This document shows positions 1 to 9,120 of a stretch of 64,000 bases of DNA, piece by piece. Source of the DNA: Chryseobacterium aahli (GTDB lineage: Bacteria > Bacteroidota > Bacteroidia > Flavobacteriales > Weeksellaceae). The translations under genes were made by a program, and so were the position numbers. Every line of letters starts with the position of its first letter. Within the stretch, counting starts at the first letter, position 1. The DNA lies in assembly GCF_022699665.1 (NCBI RefSeq), contig NZ_JALDNB010000015.1:62001-126000 (forward strand), written 5' to 3'. The notes beneath the pieces were generated by a model that saw only the letters and a program-made list of their open reading frames with translations, was not told the origin of the DNA and searched no databases.

Positions 1-2247
1 ATCTCCCAGTTTGCCTTTTCTCAGCTTCAGTTTTCTCTGAATGTCTATAATGGTTTCATCCTGAACCTCTTTAGGTAAATTATCAAAAGCACGGTCGATA
101 TCGGTATCTGATAAATGTTCCTGAATGTATTTTGCCTGACCCGTCCAGTCTTCCTGATTCGCATTTTTCAGGAAAATTAAATCCATAGGATAAGGCTCCA
201 TGTTCATCCATCGTACGCTTTTGATATCATCTTTAAACGTTTTCATGTGACGAATTGCAGGAATATTCATCAACAATTTAAAAGCTGCCCCATCATAGTT
301 GCTGAATGCCTGATCTCTGTCACGGGGAATTGGTTTGTAAATTACTTTATCGCCAACTTTGTATTCTGCCCATTTCCATTGATCTTCGTGCCTGTCCCAA
401 TCGCCAATCAGCATGTCAAAAATTCTTGCTCTGATGTAAAGATCCTGATCTACTGAATATTTACCATCTTTTCGCATATTTTTCAGAACATCTGAAGTTG
501 AAACGATGTCTAATGCATTATCCAATGACTGCAAAGTTTTCGGATCCGAAGAAAAGCGTTCTTCAATCATGTATAGTTCGTCACCGTAATTTTGATTGTA
601 TCGTCTTAAAGATTTTTGTTTTGGAATGTAATATAATTCAGGATTGCTGTGGAAAATACCCAACTTGTCAATCATATTATTAACCGCAAAACCTGTAAAC
701 GGATGATTTGTGGTATAAAAATCAAGTAAAAATCTTTCGGGAAATGTATTGTTAAGTTCGCTTCCGAAACTGTTTTTCTTGAAAGCCTGTGCATTCAGAA
801 AACGGACTGCACTTTTCTTGATTCCGCGCATCACAAATTCTTGTCCGTCATTGGTTCTTAAACGTAAGCTGTTTGACTGGTTTCCGCCACCTTCTCTGAC
901 AGGAGAATATCCGGGATTCATGTCTGAAAGATTTTTTGTTTTGGCTTCTATCGGAAGTGCGTAGTATTTCCTGTAATGATTTCCCCAAAGCCAAGAGTAG
1001 AATTTTCCTGCTTTTGTCTGTCTTTCGGAGTAAATTGTTGACGTTACGGTTGCAGGTAAAGAATCTGGATAATTATTTTGAAATACTTCAGGTTTTTTAA
1101 TGACTGCAATCTGAGTCAGCTTTTCAAATTTATTGTTTTTAGTCGAAAAATATTCCACATCCGAACTTAAATCTTTTCTGAGATTTAAAACTGCAAATCC
1201 GCTTCCGCCATAGGAGAAATCTGTTTTTTGAGCAATTGTCGAAGGATCGGTTTTAGAACCCGCACCGCTGATGATTTGTTTGATATTTTTGTCTTCATGA
1301 TATTGGAGATTATGGTCATGCCCAGAAACCAAAATCACATTTTCTTTATCCTGAATAATACTTTTGATTCTATTGGCAAACTCTGCATAATGCGCATTGC
1401 TAATGTCTTCCATACTCGCTCCGGAAGAACTTCGCAAAACATTAATTAAACTCGCAACTCCGGGAATTGGAAGTTTCCCCTGAAAAGATGATAGATGAGA
1501 TTTAGCAGAATTAAAACCTGCATGAACTCCCGAGCTGATGACAGGATGGTGCACCGCCACAATGATTCTCTTATCCTGATTTTTTGTAATCAAATCTTTA
1601 AACTCGGCATAAAAATCTGCTGTTGTCTTGATGTCGCAGCCTTTATTGATTCCTGGATATTTGTCCCAATTGATAAGAGCCCATTCAGAATCAAGAACAA
1701 TCAGTTTGATGTCTTTAGTTAAATTAATATCATCAATCGGACAGGAGTTTTTAGGTAAAAAAGCTTTTTTATCATTCAGATAAGATTTTACAAATTCTTC
1801 CTGTGCTTTTAAGCCTTCCACCCCGTGATACCAATCGTGATTTCCAGGAATCACCAATGTTTTCCCTTTGAAATTTTTAGTAATTTCTAATTGATTTTCC
1901 AGTTTCTGTTTGGCTAGAGGATACCCTTTATCGGTCTCCTTTGGCATTCCCAGCGGATAAATGTTGTCTCCTAGGAAAAGCAGCATTGAGTTTTTATCGG
2001 CTGAATCTAATTTATTTTTAATGAAATTTAAAGTATGCTGCGCTTGCGGTTCATCTGCGTTTCCGGCGTCACCAACGAGGAAAATTCTAAAATCATTTTC
2101 AGTTTGCAGGTCAGAATTTTGTATTTCATGCACGTTTTTTCCTTTTTGTACGTTATAGGTTGCACACGAAAACAAAAATCCGGAAAGAAGGATAACTCTC
2201 GCACTCGCCGAGAATATTTTTCGATCAAATTTAAAGGATAAATTCAT
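1..2247 (-). CDS. Metallophosphoesterase with kinase-like motifs, 3' end outside window
   Basis: The reading frame is open from an ATG at 2247 to the left edge (749 codons) with no stop, so the C-terminus is missing. The N-terminus (MNLSFKF... then SGFLFSCA) looks like a lipoprotein signal with a lipobox Cys. Residues about 50-330 form a calcineurin-like phosphoesterase: VGDAGN, GDNIYP, GNHDWYHG, a VHHP His and SGHDHNLQ supply the usual metal ligands. Further on, residues 615-622 (GDWDRHED) and 642-647 (RDRDQA) resemble the catalytic and metal-binding loops of HipA/Fam20-type kinases. The motif resemblance is seen in the sequence, but kinase function is only an inference. Related Bacteroidota proteins are long, often over 1,100 residues, and some may end in a membrane barrel. 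That part cannot be judged here. It is divergent from the HD-domain gene, with 26 nt between the two starts. Confidence 0.85.
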   Translation of the reverse strand, partial: MNLSFKFDRKIFSASARVILLSGFLFSCATYNVQKGKNVHEIQNSDLQTENDFRIFLVGDAGNADEPQAQHTLNFIKNKLDSADKNSMLLFLGDNIYPLGMPKETDKGYPLAKQKLENQLEITKNFKGKTLVIPGNHDWYHGVEGLKAQEEFVKSYLNDKKAFLPKNSCPIDDINLTKDIKLIVLDSEWALINWDKYPGINKGCDIKTTADFYAEFKDLITKNQDKRIIVAVHHPVISSGVHAGFNSAKSHLSSFQGKLPIPGVASLINVLRSSSGASMEDISNAHYAEFANRIKSIIQDKENVILVSGHDHNLQYHEDKNIKQIISGAGSKTDPSTIAQKTDFSYGGSGFAVLNLRKDLSSDVEYFSTKNNKFEKLTQIAVIKKPEVFQNNYPDSLPATVTSTIYSERQTKAGKFYSWLWGNHYRKYYALPIEAKTKNLSDMNPGYSPVREGGGNQSNSLRLRTNDGQEFVMRGIKKSAVRFLNAQAFKKNSFGSELNNTFPERFLLDFYTTNHPFTGFAVNNMIDKLGIFHSNPELYYIPKQKSLRRYNQNYGDELYMIEERFSSDPKTLQSLDNALDIVSTSDVLKNMRKDGKYSVDQDLYIRARIFDMLIGDWDRHEDQWKWAEYKVGDKVIYKPIPRDRDQAFSNYDGAAFKLLMNIPAIRHMKTFKDDIKSVRWMNMEPYPMDLIFLKNANQEDWTGQAKYIQEHLSDTDIDRAFDNLPKEVQDETIIDIQRKLKLRKGKLGD

Positions 2248-2273
2248 ACATTTACATTAAGAAAAATTCAGAA

Positions 2274-3455
2274 ATGAGCGTTTTAAACAAAGCCAAAGAT
2301 TACGTTGAAAACTTATTCAAAGATAAGTTATCTTCTGTATATTTTTATCATAATTTTATACATACCACATACGCTGTCAACAAGGCTGAAGAGATTATCA
2401 GTCACTCTGAAGTTTCTGAGTCAGACAGAGAAAAAATCTTACTTGCACTATGGTTTCACGACGTAGGTTTTACCGATTGTAATGCAGAAGGTCATGAGAA
2501 AAAAGGAGTGGAAATTGTAACAGAATTTCTGCTTCGTGAGAATGCTTCACGAGAATATATTGATGAAGTTTCAAAACTGATTCTTTCTACCGAAAAATAT
2601 CATCAGCCTCAAAATTTTCTCGAGCAAATCATGAAAGATGCAGATTTTAGCCATTTTGCGAGTCCGTTTTATAATGATACTGCTGAAGCTTTGCGTAAAG
2701 AATGGGAACTGACCGGCGGAATGTGCTTTTCTAATGATGAATGGAACGTGATGAATGTAGATTTTCTGAAAAACAAGCATAAATATTTTACAGATTACGC
2801 CAAAGAAAACTGGGAGCCGCTGAAACTGAAAAATGTAAAAAAATTGGAAAAGAAGATTGATAAAATTGAAAAAGAAGAAAAACCTAAGAAAGAAAATTCT
2901 GACTCCAAGAAAGATAAAGACCAAAAGTCTGACAGAAGTGTAGACACGCTTTTCAGAGTTACCTTAAATAATCATACAAGATTGAGTGATATTGCAGATA
3001 GCAAGGCAAATATTTTGCTTTCGGTAAATGCGATTATCATTTCGGTTTGTTTGTCTGTTTTGGTTCCGAAATTAGATACTCCGAAAAATGCGCATTTGAT
3101 TATCCCAACTTTTTTCCTGTTGATTTCGAGTGTGATGACGATCATTTTTGCCATTCTTTCTACAAAACCGAATGTGACGAAGACTACTTTTACCAATCAG
3201 GATATCGAAGACCGAAAAGTGAATCTTTTATTCTTCGGGAATTTTCATCAGATGAAATTTGATCATTACCTAAGTTCAATGCATGATTTGATCAAAGACA
3301 GAGATTATATTTACGATTCTATGGTGAAAGATTTGTATTTCCTTGGGAAAGTTTTAGACAGAAAATATAAATTACTTTCTATCACCTACACCATTTTTAT
3401 GGCAGGAATTATCTCTTCGGTACTTGCTTTTGCGTATGCTTTTCTTAGTCTGTAA
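2274..3455 (+). CDS. HD-domain protein with C-terminal Pycsar-effector-type (DUF5706) membrane domain
   Basis: This is a 393-residue protein in three parts. Residues 1-180 form an HD phosphohydrolase domain with H30, H62-D63 and D122 as likely metal ligands. Residues 185-222 are a very charged Lys/Glu linker. Residues 223-393 match the Pycsar effector (PycTM, DUF5706) pattern: NNHTRLSDIADSKANILLS, followed by transmembrane segments near 248-264, 276-296 and 369-391. In Pycsar defence the TM effector is paired with a pyrimidine cyclase and damages the membrane on binding the cyclic nucleotide. No cyclase is adjacent here. The HD domain may cleave a nucleotide signal, but that is inferred. The downstream neighbour is convergent, so this gene is probably transcribed alone. 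Confidence 0.8.
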   Translation: MSVLNKAKDYVENLFKDKLSSVYFYHNFIHTTYAVNKAEEIISHSEVSESDREKILLALWFHDVGFTDCNAEGHEKKGVEIVTEFLLRENASREYIDEVSKLILSTEKYHQPQNFLEQIMKDADFSHFASPFYNDTAEALRKEWELTGGMCFSNDEWNVMNVDFLKNKHKYFTDYAKENWEPLKLKNVKKLEKKIDKIEKEEKPKKENSDSKKDKDQKSDRSVDTLFRVTLNNHTRLSDIADSKANILLSVNAIIISVCLSVLVPKLDTPKNAHLIIPTFFLLISSVMTIIFAILSTKPNVTKTTFTNQDIEDRKVNLLFFGNFHQMKFDHYLSSMHDLIKDRDYIYDSMVKDLYFLGKVLDRKYKLLSITYTIFMAGIISSVLAFAYAFLSL

Positions 3456-3532
3456 TTAAATGAGAATTTTAAATTTGGGTATATTTAAAGCGGAACTTTT
3501 CTAGATTGAAAAGAAATAAGCGAAAATATAAA

Positions 3533-5836
3533 TCAAACAAAAGAAACTCTGATTGCCAACAATCCTGTAATTCCCTGAAGATCTTCAACTCTTAAAAATT
3601 CAACATCAGCTTTCAGAACATTTTGTTTTTGAAGTCTGTTGATGTATTGAAGATATTCACGTTGATTTTCCATCCCGAAATAAACAATTGTGATTTTTCC
3701 TGGACGGGTTAACCTCTCAGTAGAATCTTTAACGTGAGCTTTTTCAAGTCTCTTTTTAATGATTTCAAAATTAGAATTAAAAGCACCATCAACATCAAAA
3801 CGTTTCTCATCCATTCGGAAACGGATGTCTATTTTTTCATTATAAACAAAGATCAGTGATGCAATATCCAGCGAGATTGGAAGATCTTCTTTGAATAAAT
3901 GAAATTCATGTTCCATCGTGCAAATTGTTTCCAGCTGCCAATATCTCAATTCGTGAACGACTTTTGTGGAGTAAGGTAATTCCGGAGAGATATTGGGTCC
4001 GATGTAGAGATTATGTTCAACCCCATCAGATTTAAATCTTTCAAAATAATGTGGGAAAATTTCCTGCGCAATCACTTGTTTTTGGTCTAAAATATCCGCC
4101 AGTTTACGGTTGAGAAGCGTAATGGAATCATCTAAATTTTTTCTATTGGCATAAAACAGATCATTCTGTGTAAAGACCTGACTGAAATAATTTTTGATTT
4201 TATCTTTAATATTTTCATCGCTTTTTATCTCAAGCTGACCTTGTAAATAGGGATGAATTTCTTCCCGTAAAATTCTCTGAAAACGTTGCTCTGTATCTGC
4301 TTTTATTTCGTTGTTGAGTTCATTTTCAAAAACTTCAAGTGCCAATAAATGTTTTTTGGCGTCTGAAGAATTGAGCATGATCATTACTTCATGAAGTCCG
4401 TCTATTTGCAGATTGAGATCTTCCAGCATCAGATTAAATCGTTTGTCTGACGAAGAACGGATGTCTGAAAAACTGAATAATGGGGTAAGATTTTTAAACG
4501 AAATCTCCTTTAAAGTATATATTTTTTTAGATAAATAAGCATTGAAATACCGTTCCGCTTCATTTCTGAATTTCCAGATTACGCTGTCGTGAATCGTGGT
4601 GTATTCTCGCTGAATGATGGCTTCAATCTGATTATTTCTTTCATAAGTAAATCTGCTCAAAGAGAAAATAATCATGTCTGCTACAAACTCGAGTTTTTTC
4701 AGTTTTAAACCATTCAAACTGTTAGCGGTAGGTGAAGTGAACTCCATGATAGCCAGCAGTTCACCATCTTTCATAATCGGAATGACCATGAAGCTGTTGA
4801 TCTGGTGATCTTTCAAAATATTAAATGAAGGCAGTTTTTTGATTTCTTCATCTATTTTATCAACATCAGAAATGACAACGGGTTTTGAGTTGTACGTGAT
4901 GTTTTCAAAGGTAGTTTTGCGAACCTCTTCATCAAATGTGTTTAACCAAAAATCTAAGAGATAATTGGTGAACACGCTGTCATAGATTGGTAGTTTTTCG
5001 AGCCTTTTATTTTTATTATTAAAAAGCATCAGCCCAAAATTGAGTTCGGCAACATCAAAATAGGATTTGAAAATTTCTTTCAGATTTTCGTCCGGTGAAG
5101 GGTTTTCAAGATCAACTTTGATAAGCGTAGATTTCAGATCAGACAAAGCAACTTCTGTGGTGCAGTCGACGAGGGAAATAATGCTGAATCCGTTTAAAAT
5201 CCAAGATTCTGATGGGAAATGTTTTTTCCAAATATGAATATCATCAAGATTTTCAAGCAACATATCGATGACATCATCCGCAGGAATTTTTGTTCCTTCT
5301 GCCGGATAAACGTAGCTGAAGTCTGAGTTAACTGTAATTTTATAATGCTTAATAATCCCGTTTTTATCGGGAATATCATAATAGAAAGGAATGGTGACTC
5401 TTATGTCTCTTTTCAGATAGGTCTGCAAAATGAGGCAGCAACAAAATACGTAATATTCATCATCGCTGATGTCTCTGAATTCAATCTCAAAATCTTTTCC
5501 GGCATCATTCAGAATATTCTGAAATCTCTCGGTATAATTGAAGGTAAGATTCGTTAAAGGAATTCCGGCGGCTTTAATTTCATTTTTTGTCAAGCCTGTT
5601 GGAAAGAGATCTGCCAGCAAAAGTCTTATGAGGTCTTTATGTTTTTCAAACACCGCAAGATCCTGAAAACCATCCCGCAATTCCTTGAAATTCTTGGTTT
5701 TTTCAATCAAAGATTCTGCATAATTGGCACGATACTCTAGTCGGTCGTTATATCTGATATGCTCAAGCACATCCAAATATTTTTTGAACGATATAAAAAC
5801 CTGAAACGGACTTTCTTTCTTGTAAAGATTTGCCAA
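3533..5836 (-). CDS. GAF-domain protein, function unknown
   Basis: This 767-residue soluble protein has no signal peptide. Residues about 260-400 read as a GAF sensor domain: FGLMLFNN, then SFMVIPIMKDGELLAIMEF, then a final helix. The flanks, about 250 residues before and 370 after, are largely helical and I do not recognise them. The C-terminus turns to beta/alpha sequence (KITIVYFGMENQ...). There is no HTH, kinase or cyclase signature, so the output is unknown. The start used is TTG at 5836, since no in-frame ATG precedes it and the N-terminus from there looks complete. Similar long GAF proteins occur in other flavobacteria. It is convergent with the HD-Pycsar gene, 77 nt apart. Confidence 0.75.
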   Translation of the reverse strand: MANLYKKESPFQVFISFKKYLDVLEHIRYNDRLEYRANYAESLIEKTKNFKELRDGFQDLAVFEKHKDLIRLLLADLFPTGLTKNEIKAAGIPLTNLTFNYTERFQNILNDAGKDFEIEFRDISDDEYYVFCCCLILQTYLKRDIRVTIPFYYDIPDKNGIIKHYKITVNSDFSYVYPAEGTKIPADDVIDMLLENLDDIHIWKKHFPSESWILNGFSIISLVDCTTEVALSDLKSTLIKVDLENPSPDENLKEIFKSYFDVAELNFGLMLFNNKNKRLEKLPIYDSVFTNYLLDFWLNTFDEEVRKTTFENITYNSKPVVISDVDKIDEEIKKLPSFNILKDHQINSFMVIPIMKDGELLAIMEFTSPTANSLNGLKLKKLEFVADMIIFSLSRFTYERNNQIEAIIQREYTTIHDSVIWKFRNEAERYFNAYLSKKIYTLKEISFKNLTPLFSFSDIRSSSDKRFNLMLEDLNLQIDGLHEVMIMLNSSDAKKHLLALEVFENELNNEIKADTEQRFQRILREEIHPYLQGQLEIKSDENIKDKIKNYFSQVFTQNDLFYANRKNLDDSITLLNRKLADILDQKQVIAQEIFPHYFERFKSDGVEHNLYIGPNISPELPYSTKVVHELRYWQLETICTMEHEFHLFKEDLPISLDIASLIFVYNEKIDIRFRMDEKRFDVDGAFNSNFEIIKKRLEKAHVKDSTERLTRPGKITIVYFGMENQREYLQYINRLQKQNVLKADVEFLRVEDLQGITGLLAIRVSFV

Positions 5837-5952
5837 AATGTGAAAAAATTGTGAAGGTAAAGGTATGAAAAAGGTCTTTCAAAAGGTGAATTCGCAGGAG
5901 TGAATTATCAATTAAAATTAATTTATTTCACAGGTTGAGAGTTCAAAAAAAT

Positions 5953-7593
5953 CTAAGCTTTCTTTTTTTCTAATTTCTTCTGGAATTGTTTAATTAAAAA
6001 GTAAAACAAAAGAAATCCTAAAGAAAACAATGAAAATCTGCTCAAAAGATCTCCTGCTTTTACATAGAATGTCTCTTTGTCATAAAGATTCACTTTAGCA
6101 AATAATGCAGTTTGATCACCATAAAAAGTATCTTCCAGAATTTCACCTTTTGCATTGATATGTGCAGAAATTCCGCTGTTGGCAGATCTTGCAATTTCCC
6201 TTCTCGTTTCAATCGCTCTCAGTTTTGCATAAGATAAAAGCTGTTTATGACCTTCTGTAACACCCCACCAGGAGTCGTTGGTGACAATTGCTAAAAAGTT
6301 CGCTCCTTTTTTTACATAGTCAGTTACAAATTCACCATAAATGCTTTCATAACAGATAATTGGAGCGATTTTTCCTTTGTTGAAAGGATTTGAAAAAGCT
6401 ACTCGTTCTTCATCTATTCCGAGCGAAGCGACAGTTCCTCCAAGATCAATCATAGCATCGCCTAAAAGCGGTTTTAAAACATTCATGTATGGGAATATTT
6501 CAACACCAGGAACCAGTTTTCCCTTATGATAAACTTCTACTTTTTGATTGGGAATAATCTGTACTGCAGAATTGTAGCTTTCAACCCATAGTTGAGGATT
6601 CAGCTGATAGGCTTCTTTAGGTAAATTTTTATCACTTTTATAAAATCGATGCGATGAAATTCCGGTGGTGAAGACCGAACCTGGATGTTTTGCCAGAAAA
6701 CCTTTCACGTCATTCAGAAGTACGCTTTTTTCAAATGCAGTTTCAGAGATAGAACCTCTTCCAGGTATTGCGGTTTCTGGAGCAATGTAATAATCTATTT
6801 TTCCTTTGGTGTTTTGCTCGGCAAGGGCAAGAAGTTCTTTGACGATAGTAACGCTGTCTTTGGAATATTTTTCTGCGTAAGGATCAAGCGCAGGTTGTAG
6901 CATCAAAACGTTAACCTGGCCAATCGGTTTTTCATTAAAATTATTAAATTTAACCAAAGAAATAATCATTGGAAGAATAATTAATAAAGCTACAATTGAT
7001 GAATTTCTTATTAGATCTTTTCTTTTTCGTCCAGCTTCAAAAACTCTTATCGTATAAAATATCAGAACATTAATTAATAAAATCCAGAAGCTACCGCCGG
7101 TTGCGCCTAAAGTGTCGTACCATTGAACTAGTTCAGGATAATCTGAAAAAACATTTCCTAAATTCAGCCAAGGCCATGTGAGCTCCCAGTTCATGTGGAA
7201 TTTTTCAAAACTCATCCAAATCGCCACGAAAAATGCCAATCCCCAATAACTTCCCTGTGCGTTTTTGTACCAATGATAACATTGAAAGACCAAAGAATAT
7301 AAAAATGAATTGGCTAAAATAGGAATCAGTACTGCCATCATCGAGTGGCTTCCGTCGGGGTTCTTAGAACCGTACAGCCAACCTGTGGTGACAATATTCC
7401 AAATGATAAAACATAAGTAAGAAAGTCCGAAAACTACCCAGCTTTTTCTTTTGAAATTGGAAAATTTAGAAACACCATGTTCCATCATCAAAAGCGGAAC
7501 GAGGGCGAAAAATATAAAAAACGGAATCCCGTATGTAGGCCACGAGATGGACAAAAGCATCGCTGAAATGAGCGTGAGTAAAACGTATTTCAT
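5953..7593 (-). CDS. lnt: Apolipoprotein N-acyltransferase
   Basis: Lnt adds the third acyl chain to the N-terminal Cys of lipoproteins in the inner membrane. The protein has 546 residues, near the usual 500-550. Residues 1-215 hold the multi-span membrane part. Residues about 225-510 form the periplasmic nitrilase-fold domain with the catalytic triad E273 (APETAIPG), K357 (YHKGKLVPG) and C414 (PIICYES), followed by TNDSWWG. A last hydrophobic helix lies near 520-535 and the tail is Lys-rich. Several lipoproteins in this window would be its substrates. Its promoter is back to back with that of the VanZ-like gene. Confidence 0.95.
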   Translation of the reverse strand: MKYVLLTLISAMLLSISWPTYGIPFFIFFALVPLLMMEHGVSKFSNFKRKSWVVFGLSYLCFIIWNIVTTGWLYGSKNPDGSHSMMAVLIPILANSFLYSLVFQCYHWYKNAQGSYWGLAFFVAIWMSFEKFHMNWELTWPWLNLGNVFSDYPELVQWYDTLGATGGSFWILLINVLIFYTIRVFEAGRKRKDLIRNSSIVALLIILPMIISLVKFNNFNEKPIGQVNVLMLQPALDPYAEKYSKDSVTIVKELLALAEQNTKGKIDYYIAPETAIPGRGSISETAFEKSVLLNDVKGFLAKHPGSVFTTGISSHRFYKSDKNLPKEAYQLNPQLWVESYNSAVQIIPNQKVEVYHKGKLVPGVEIFPYMNVLKPLLGDAMIDLGGTVASLGIDEERVAFSNPFNKGKIAPIICYESIYGEFVTDYVKKGANFLAIVTNDSWWGVTEGHKQLLSYAKLRAIETRREIARSANSGISAHINAKGEILEDTFYGDQTALFAKVNLYDKETFYVKAGDLLSRFSLFSLGFLLFYFLIKQFQKKLEKKKA

Positions 7594-7610
7594 TAAATTA
7601 TTTTAACACA

Positions 7611-7618
7611 CAAATTTA
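7611..7618 (-). promoter_or_regulatory. -7 box for lnt
   Basis: Read on the minus strand this is TAAATTTG, a match to the Bacteroidota -7 consensus TAnnTTTG, 17 nt before the lnt ATG. No clear -33 TTTG was identified. Confidence 0.5.
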
Positions 7619-7634
7619 ATGCTTTTGAAATGAA

Positions 7635-7642
7635 TAACTTTG
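7635..7642 (+). promoter_or_regulatory. -7 box for the VanZ-like gene
   Basis: TAACTTTG matches TAnnTTTG and ends 3 nt before the ATG at 7646, so the transcript probably begins at or next to the start codon. It lies only 16 nt from the opposing lnt -7 box. Confidence 0.5.
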
Positions 7643-7645
7643 CAA

Positions 7646-8074
7646 ATGATGTTAAAGAAATTTTATAAATTCATCATTTTACCCTACACAATTTTTCTGC
7701 TCTATCTGATGTTTTTCGGGATGGGAAGATTTCAGTATGATGAAAATGTGATAAGGATAGAACCACTATTTTCAACATTGAGCTACATTGAAAATACAAT
7801 TCGTTGGTGGGATATTATTCGTGTTGTTTTAGGGAATGTGGTCATGTTTATTCCTTTTGGGTTTTTGGGATGGGCATTTCCTCAGGTAAAACATTTGAAG
7901 AATACTATTATAACGTTTGTTTCTGCTATTGTGATTGTAGAAGCTCTTCAATACTTTTCAAGATTGGGTATTTTTGAGGTAGATGATGTTATCCTCAATA
8001 CTTTTGGAGTTTATTTGGGCTGGCAGATTAAGAGACTGATTGAAATTAAATTCATGAAATTTGTAGCCGAATAA
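7646..8074 (+). CDS. VanZ-like family membrane protein
   Basis: This is a small membrane protein of 142 residues from ATG 7646 (a second ATG follows directly at 7649). It has about four hydrophobic segments and the VanZ-like pattern: an opening helix with FILPYTIFLLYLMFFG, then NVVMFIPFGFLGW, then EALQYFSRLGIFEVDDVILNTFG. VanZ itself gives low-level teicoplanin resistance, but most family members have no known role and nothing here points to glycopeptide resistance. An upstream TTG could extend the frame by two codons, but it lies within the -7 box and is unlikely to be used. Transcribed divergently from lnt. Confidence 0.8.
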   Translation: MMLKKFYKFIILPYTIFLLYLMFFGMGRFQYDENVIRIEPLFSTLSYIENTIRWWDIIRVVLGNVVMFIPFGFLGWAFPQVKHLKNTIITFVSAIVIVEALQYFSRLGIFEVDDVILNTFGVYLGWQIKRLIEIKFMKFVAE

Positions 8075-8088
8075 TTCAATACAAAATT

Positions 8089-8188
8089 TGTCATTCTGTA
8101 AGAATCTGGACAGAGTGATTAGATTTAGAATTTTTAAAATCTCGCAGATAATTCAGATTTCGCAGATTTTATTTTAAATTCATCTGCA
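8089..8188. repeat. Intergenic repeat-type sequence between convergent genes
   Basis: The gap between the VanZ-like gene and proC contains GTCATTCTG...AGAATCT at 8089-8107, like the palindromic repeats common in flavobacterial genomes. It is followed by A/T-rich sequence with CGCAGAT at 8143-8149 and 8161-8167 and its partial inverse CATCTGC near 8181. No gene is seen here. Confidence 0.45.
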
Positions 8189-8204
8189 AATAGCTAAACA
8201 AAAT

Positions 8205-9008
8205 TTATCCATTCAATTCTTTAGCCCTCTTTTCTGCATTTAAAATTCCTTTTTGTAAAATCTCTTTGAAATTATTGTCTTCAAATGTCTTCAGGGCAGC
8301 TTCGGTGGTTCCGCCTTTAGAAGCTACATCTTTGATGAGTTCCTCCAAGTTTTTTTCGGAATTATTGATTAAATGATAAGCGCCAAGCATGGTTTGCTTT
8401 ACGAAAAGTTTAGAAAGATTTTCATCAATTCCCATCTGGGTTCCGGCTTTGATCATGGCGTCAACGATATAATAGAAATAAGCGGGTCCACTTCCGGAAA
8501 GTGCGGTAACGCCATCTAATAAATCTTCATTTTCAAGATAGACGGATCTTCCGGTGCTGTTTAAAAGTCTTTCAACATTCATTAATTCATTGAAAGTAAT
8601 TCCTTCTGCGGAGGTGTAGCCTGTGATTCCCATTCCCAAAAGGGTAGGTGAGTTGGGCATTGCTCTTACAACCGATTGATGGTTAAGTAATTTTTGAATT
8701 TTCCCGATTTTGATTCCTGCCATGATGGAAAGAATCATTTGCTTTTCATTCAATTTAAATTTAAAATTTTCCGCAACTTGCTGAAAATCTTGTGGTTTTA
8801 CGGCAATGATAATTAAATCTGCATCTAATTCTTCAACATCATTAAAAATTGAAATTTTCGATTTTGGAAATTCTTCTGATATTTTAGAGATTTTCGATTG
8901 ATTTCTCGTGATTAGCTGAAGGTTTTCGGGTTTTATCAATTCGTATTTCAGGAAAGATTTAGAAAAAGATAAGCCCATATTTCCGGCTCCAATGATGGCG
9001 ATTTTCAT
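8205..9008 (-). CDS. proC: Pyrroline-5-carboxylate reductase
   Basis: ProC catalyses the last step of proline synthesis, reducing pyrroline-5-carboxylate with NAD(P)H in the cytoplasm. The protein has 267 residues, the normal length. The N-terminal Rossmann motif IIGAGNMG is at residues 4-11. The family signature lies in the C-terminal half: SGSGPAYFYY followed by the helical dimer domain with MLGAYHL and VASKGGTTEAAL. The ATG at 9008 directly precedes the nucleotide-binding strand, so the start is secure. It lies 112 nt downstream of murB on the same strand. No other proline genes are nearby. Confidence 0.95.
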   Translation of the reverse strand: MKIAIIGAGNMGLSFSKSFLKYELIKPENLQLITRNQSKISKISEEFPKSKISIFNDVEELDADLIIIAVKPQDFQQVAENFKFKLNEKQMILSIMAGIKIGKIQKLLNHQSVVRAMPNSPTLLGMGITGYTSAEGITFNELMNVERLLNSTGRSVYLENEDLLDGVTALSGSGPAYFYYIVDAMIKAGTQMGIDENLSKLFVKQTMLGAYHLINNSEKNLEELIKDVASKGGTTEAALKTFEDNNFKEILQKGILNAEKRAKELNG

Positions 9009-9120
9009 TTGTGTGTCGTTTTTTTAATGTTGAATTCTTTCGGGTATTTTTGAACACGAAGGCTAATAATCATTAAAAATAGTGATTTCTAACTTTTAAA
9101 ATGAAATTTAAACCTTCTTT

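Noticed and set aside
247..1722. Several plus-strand frames of 60-75 codons opposite the first gene
   Set aside because: They lie antisense to a continuous metallophosphoesterase frame and show no domain, signal or promoter.
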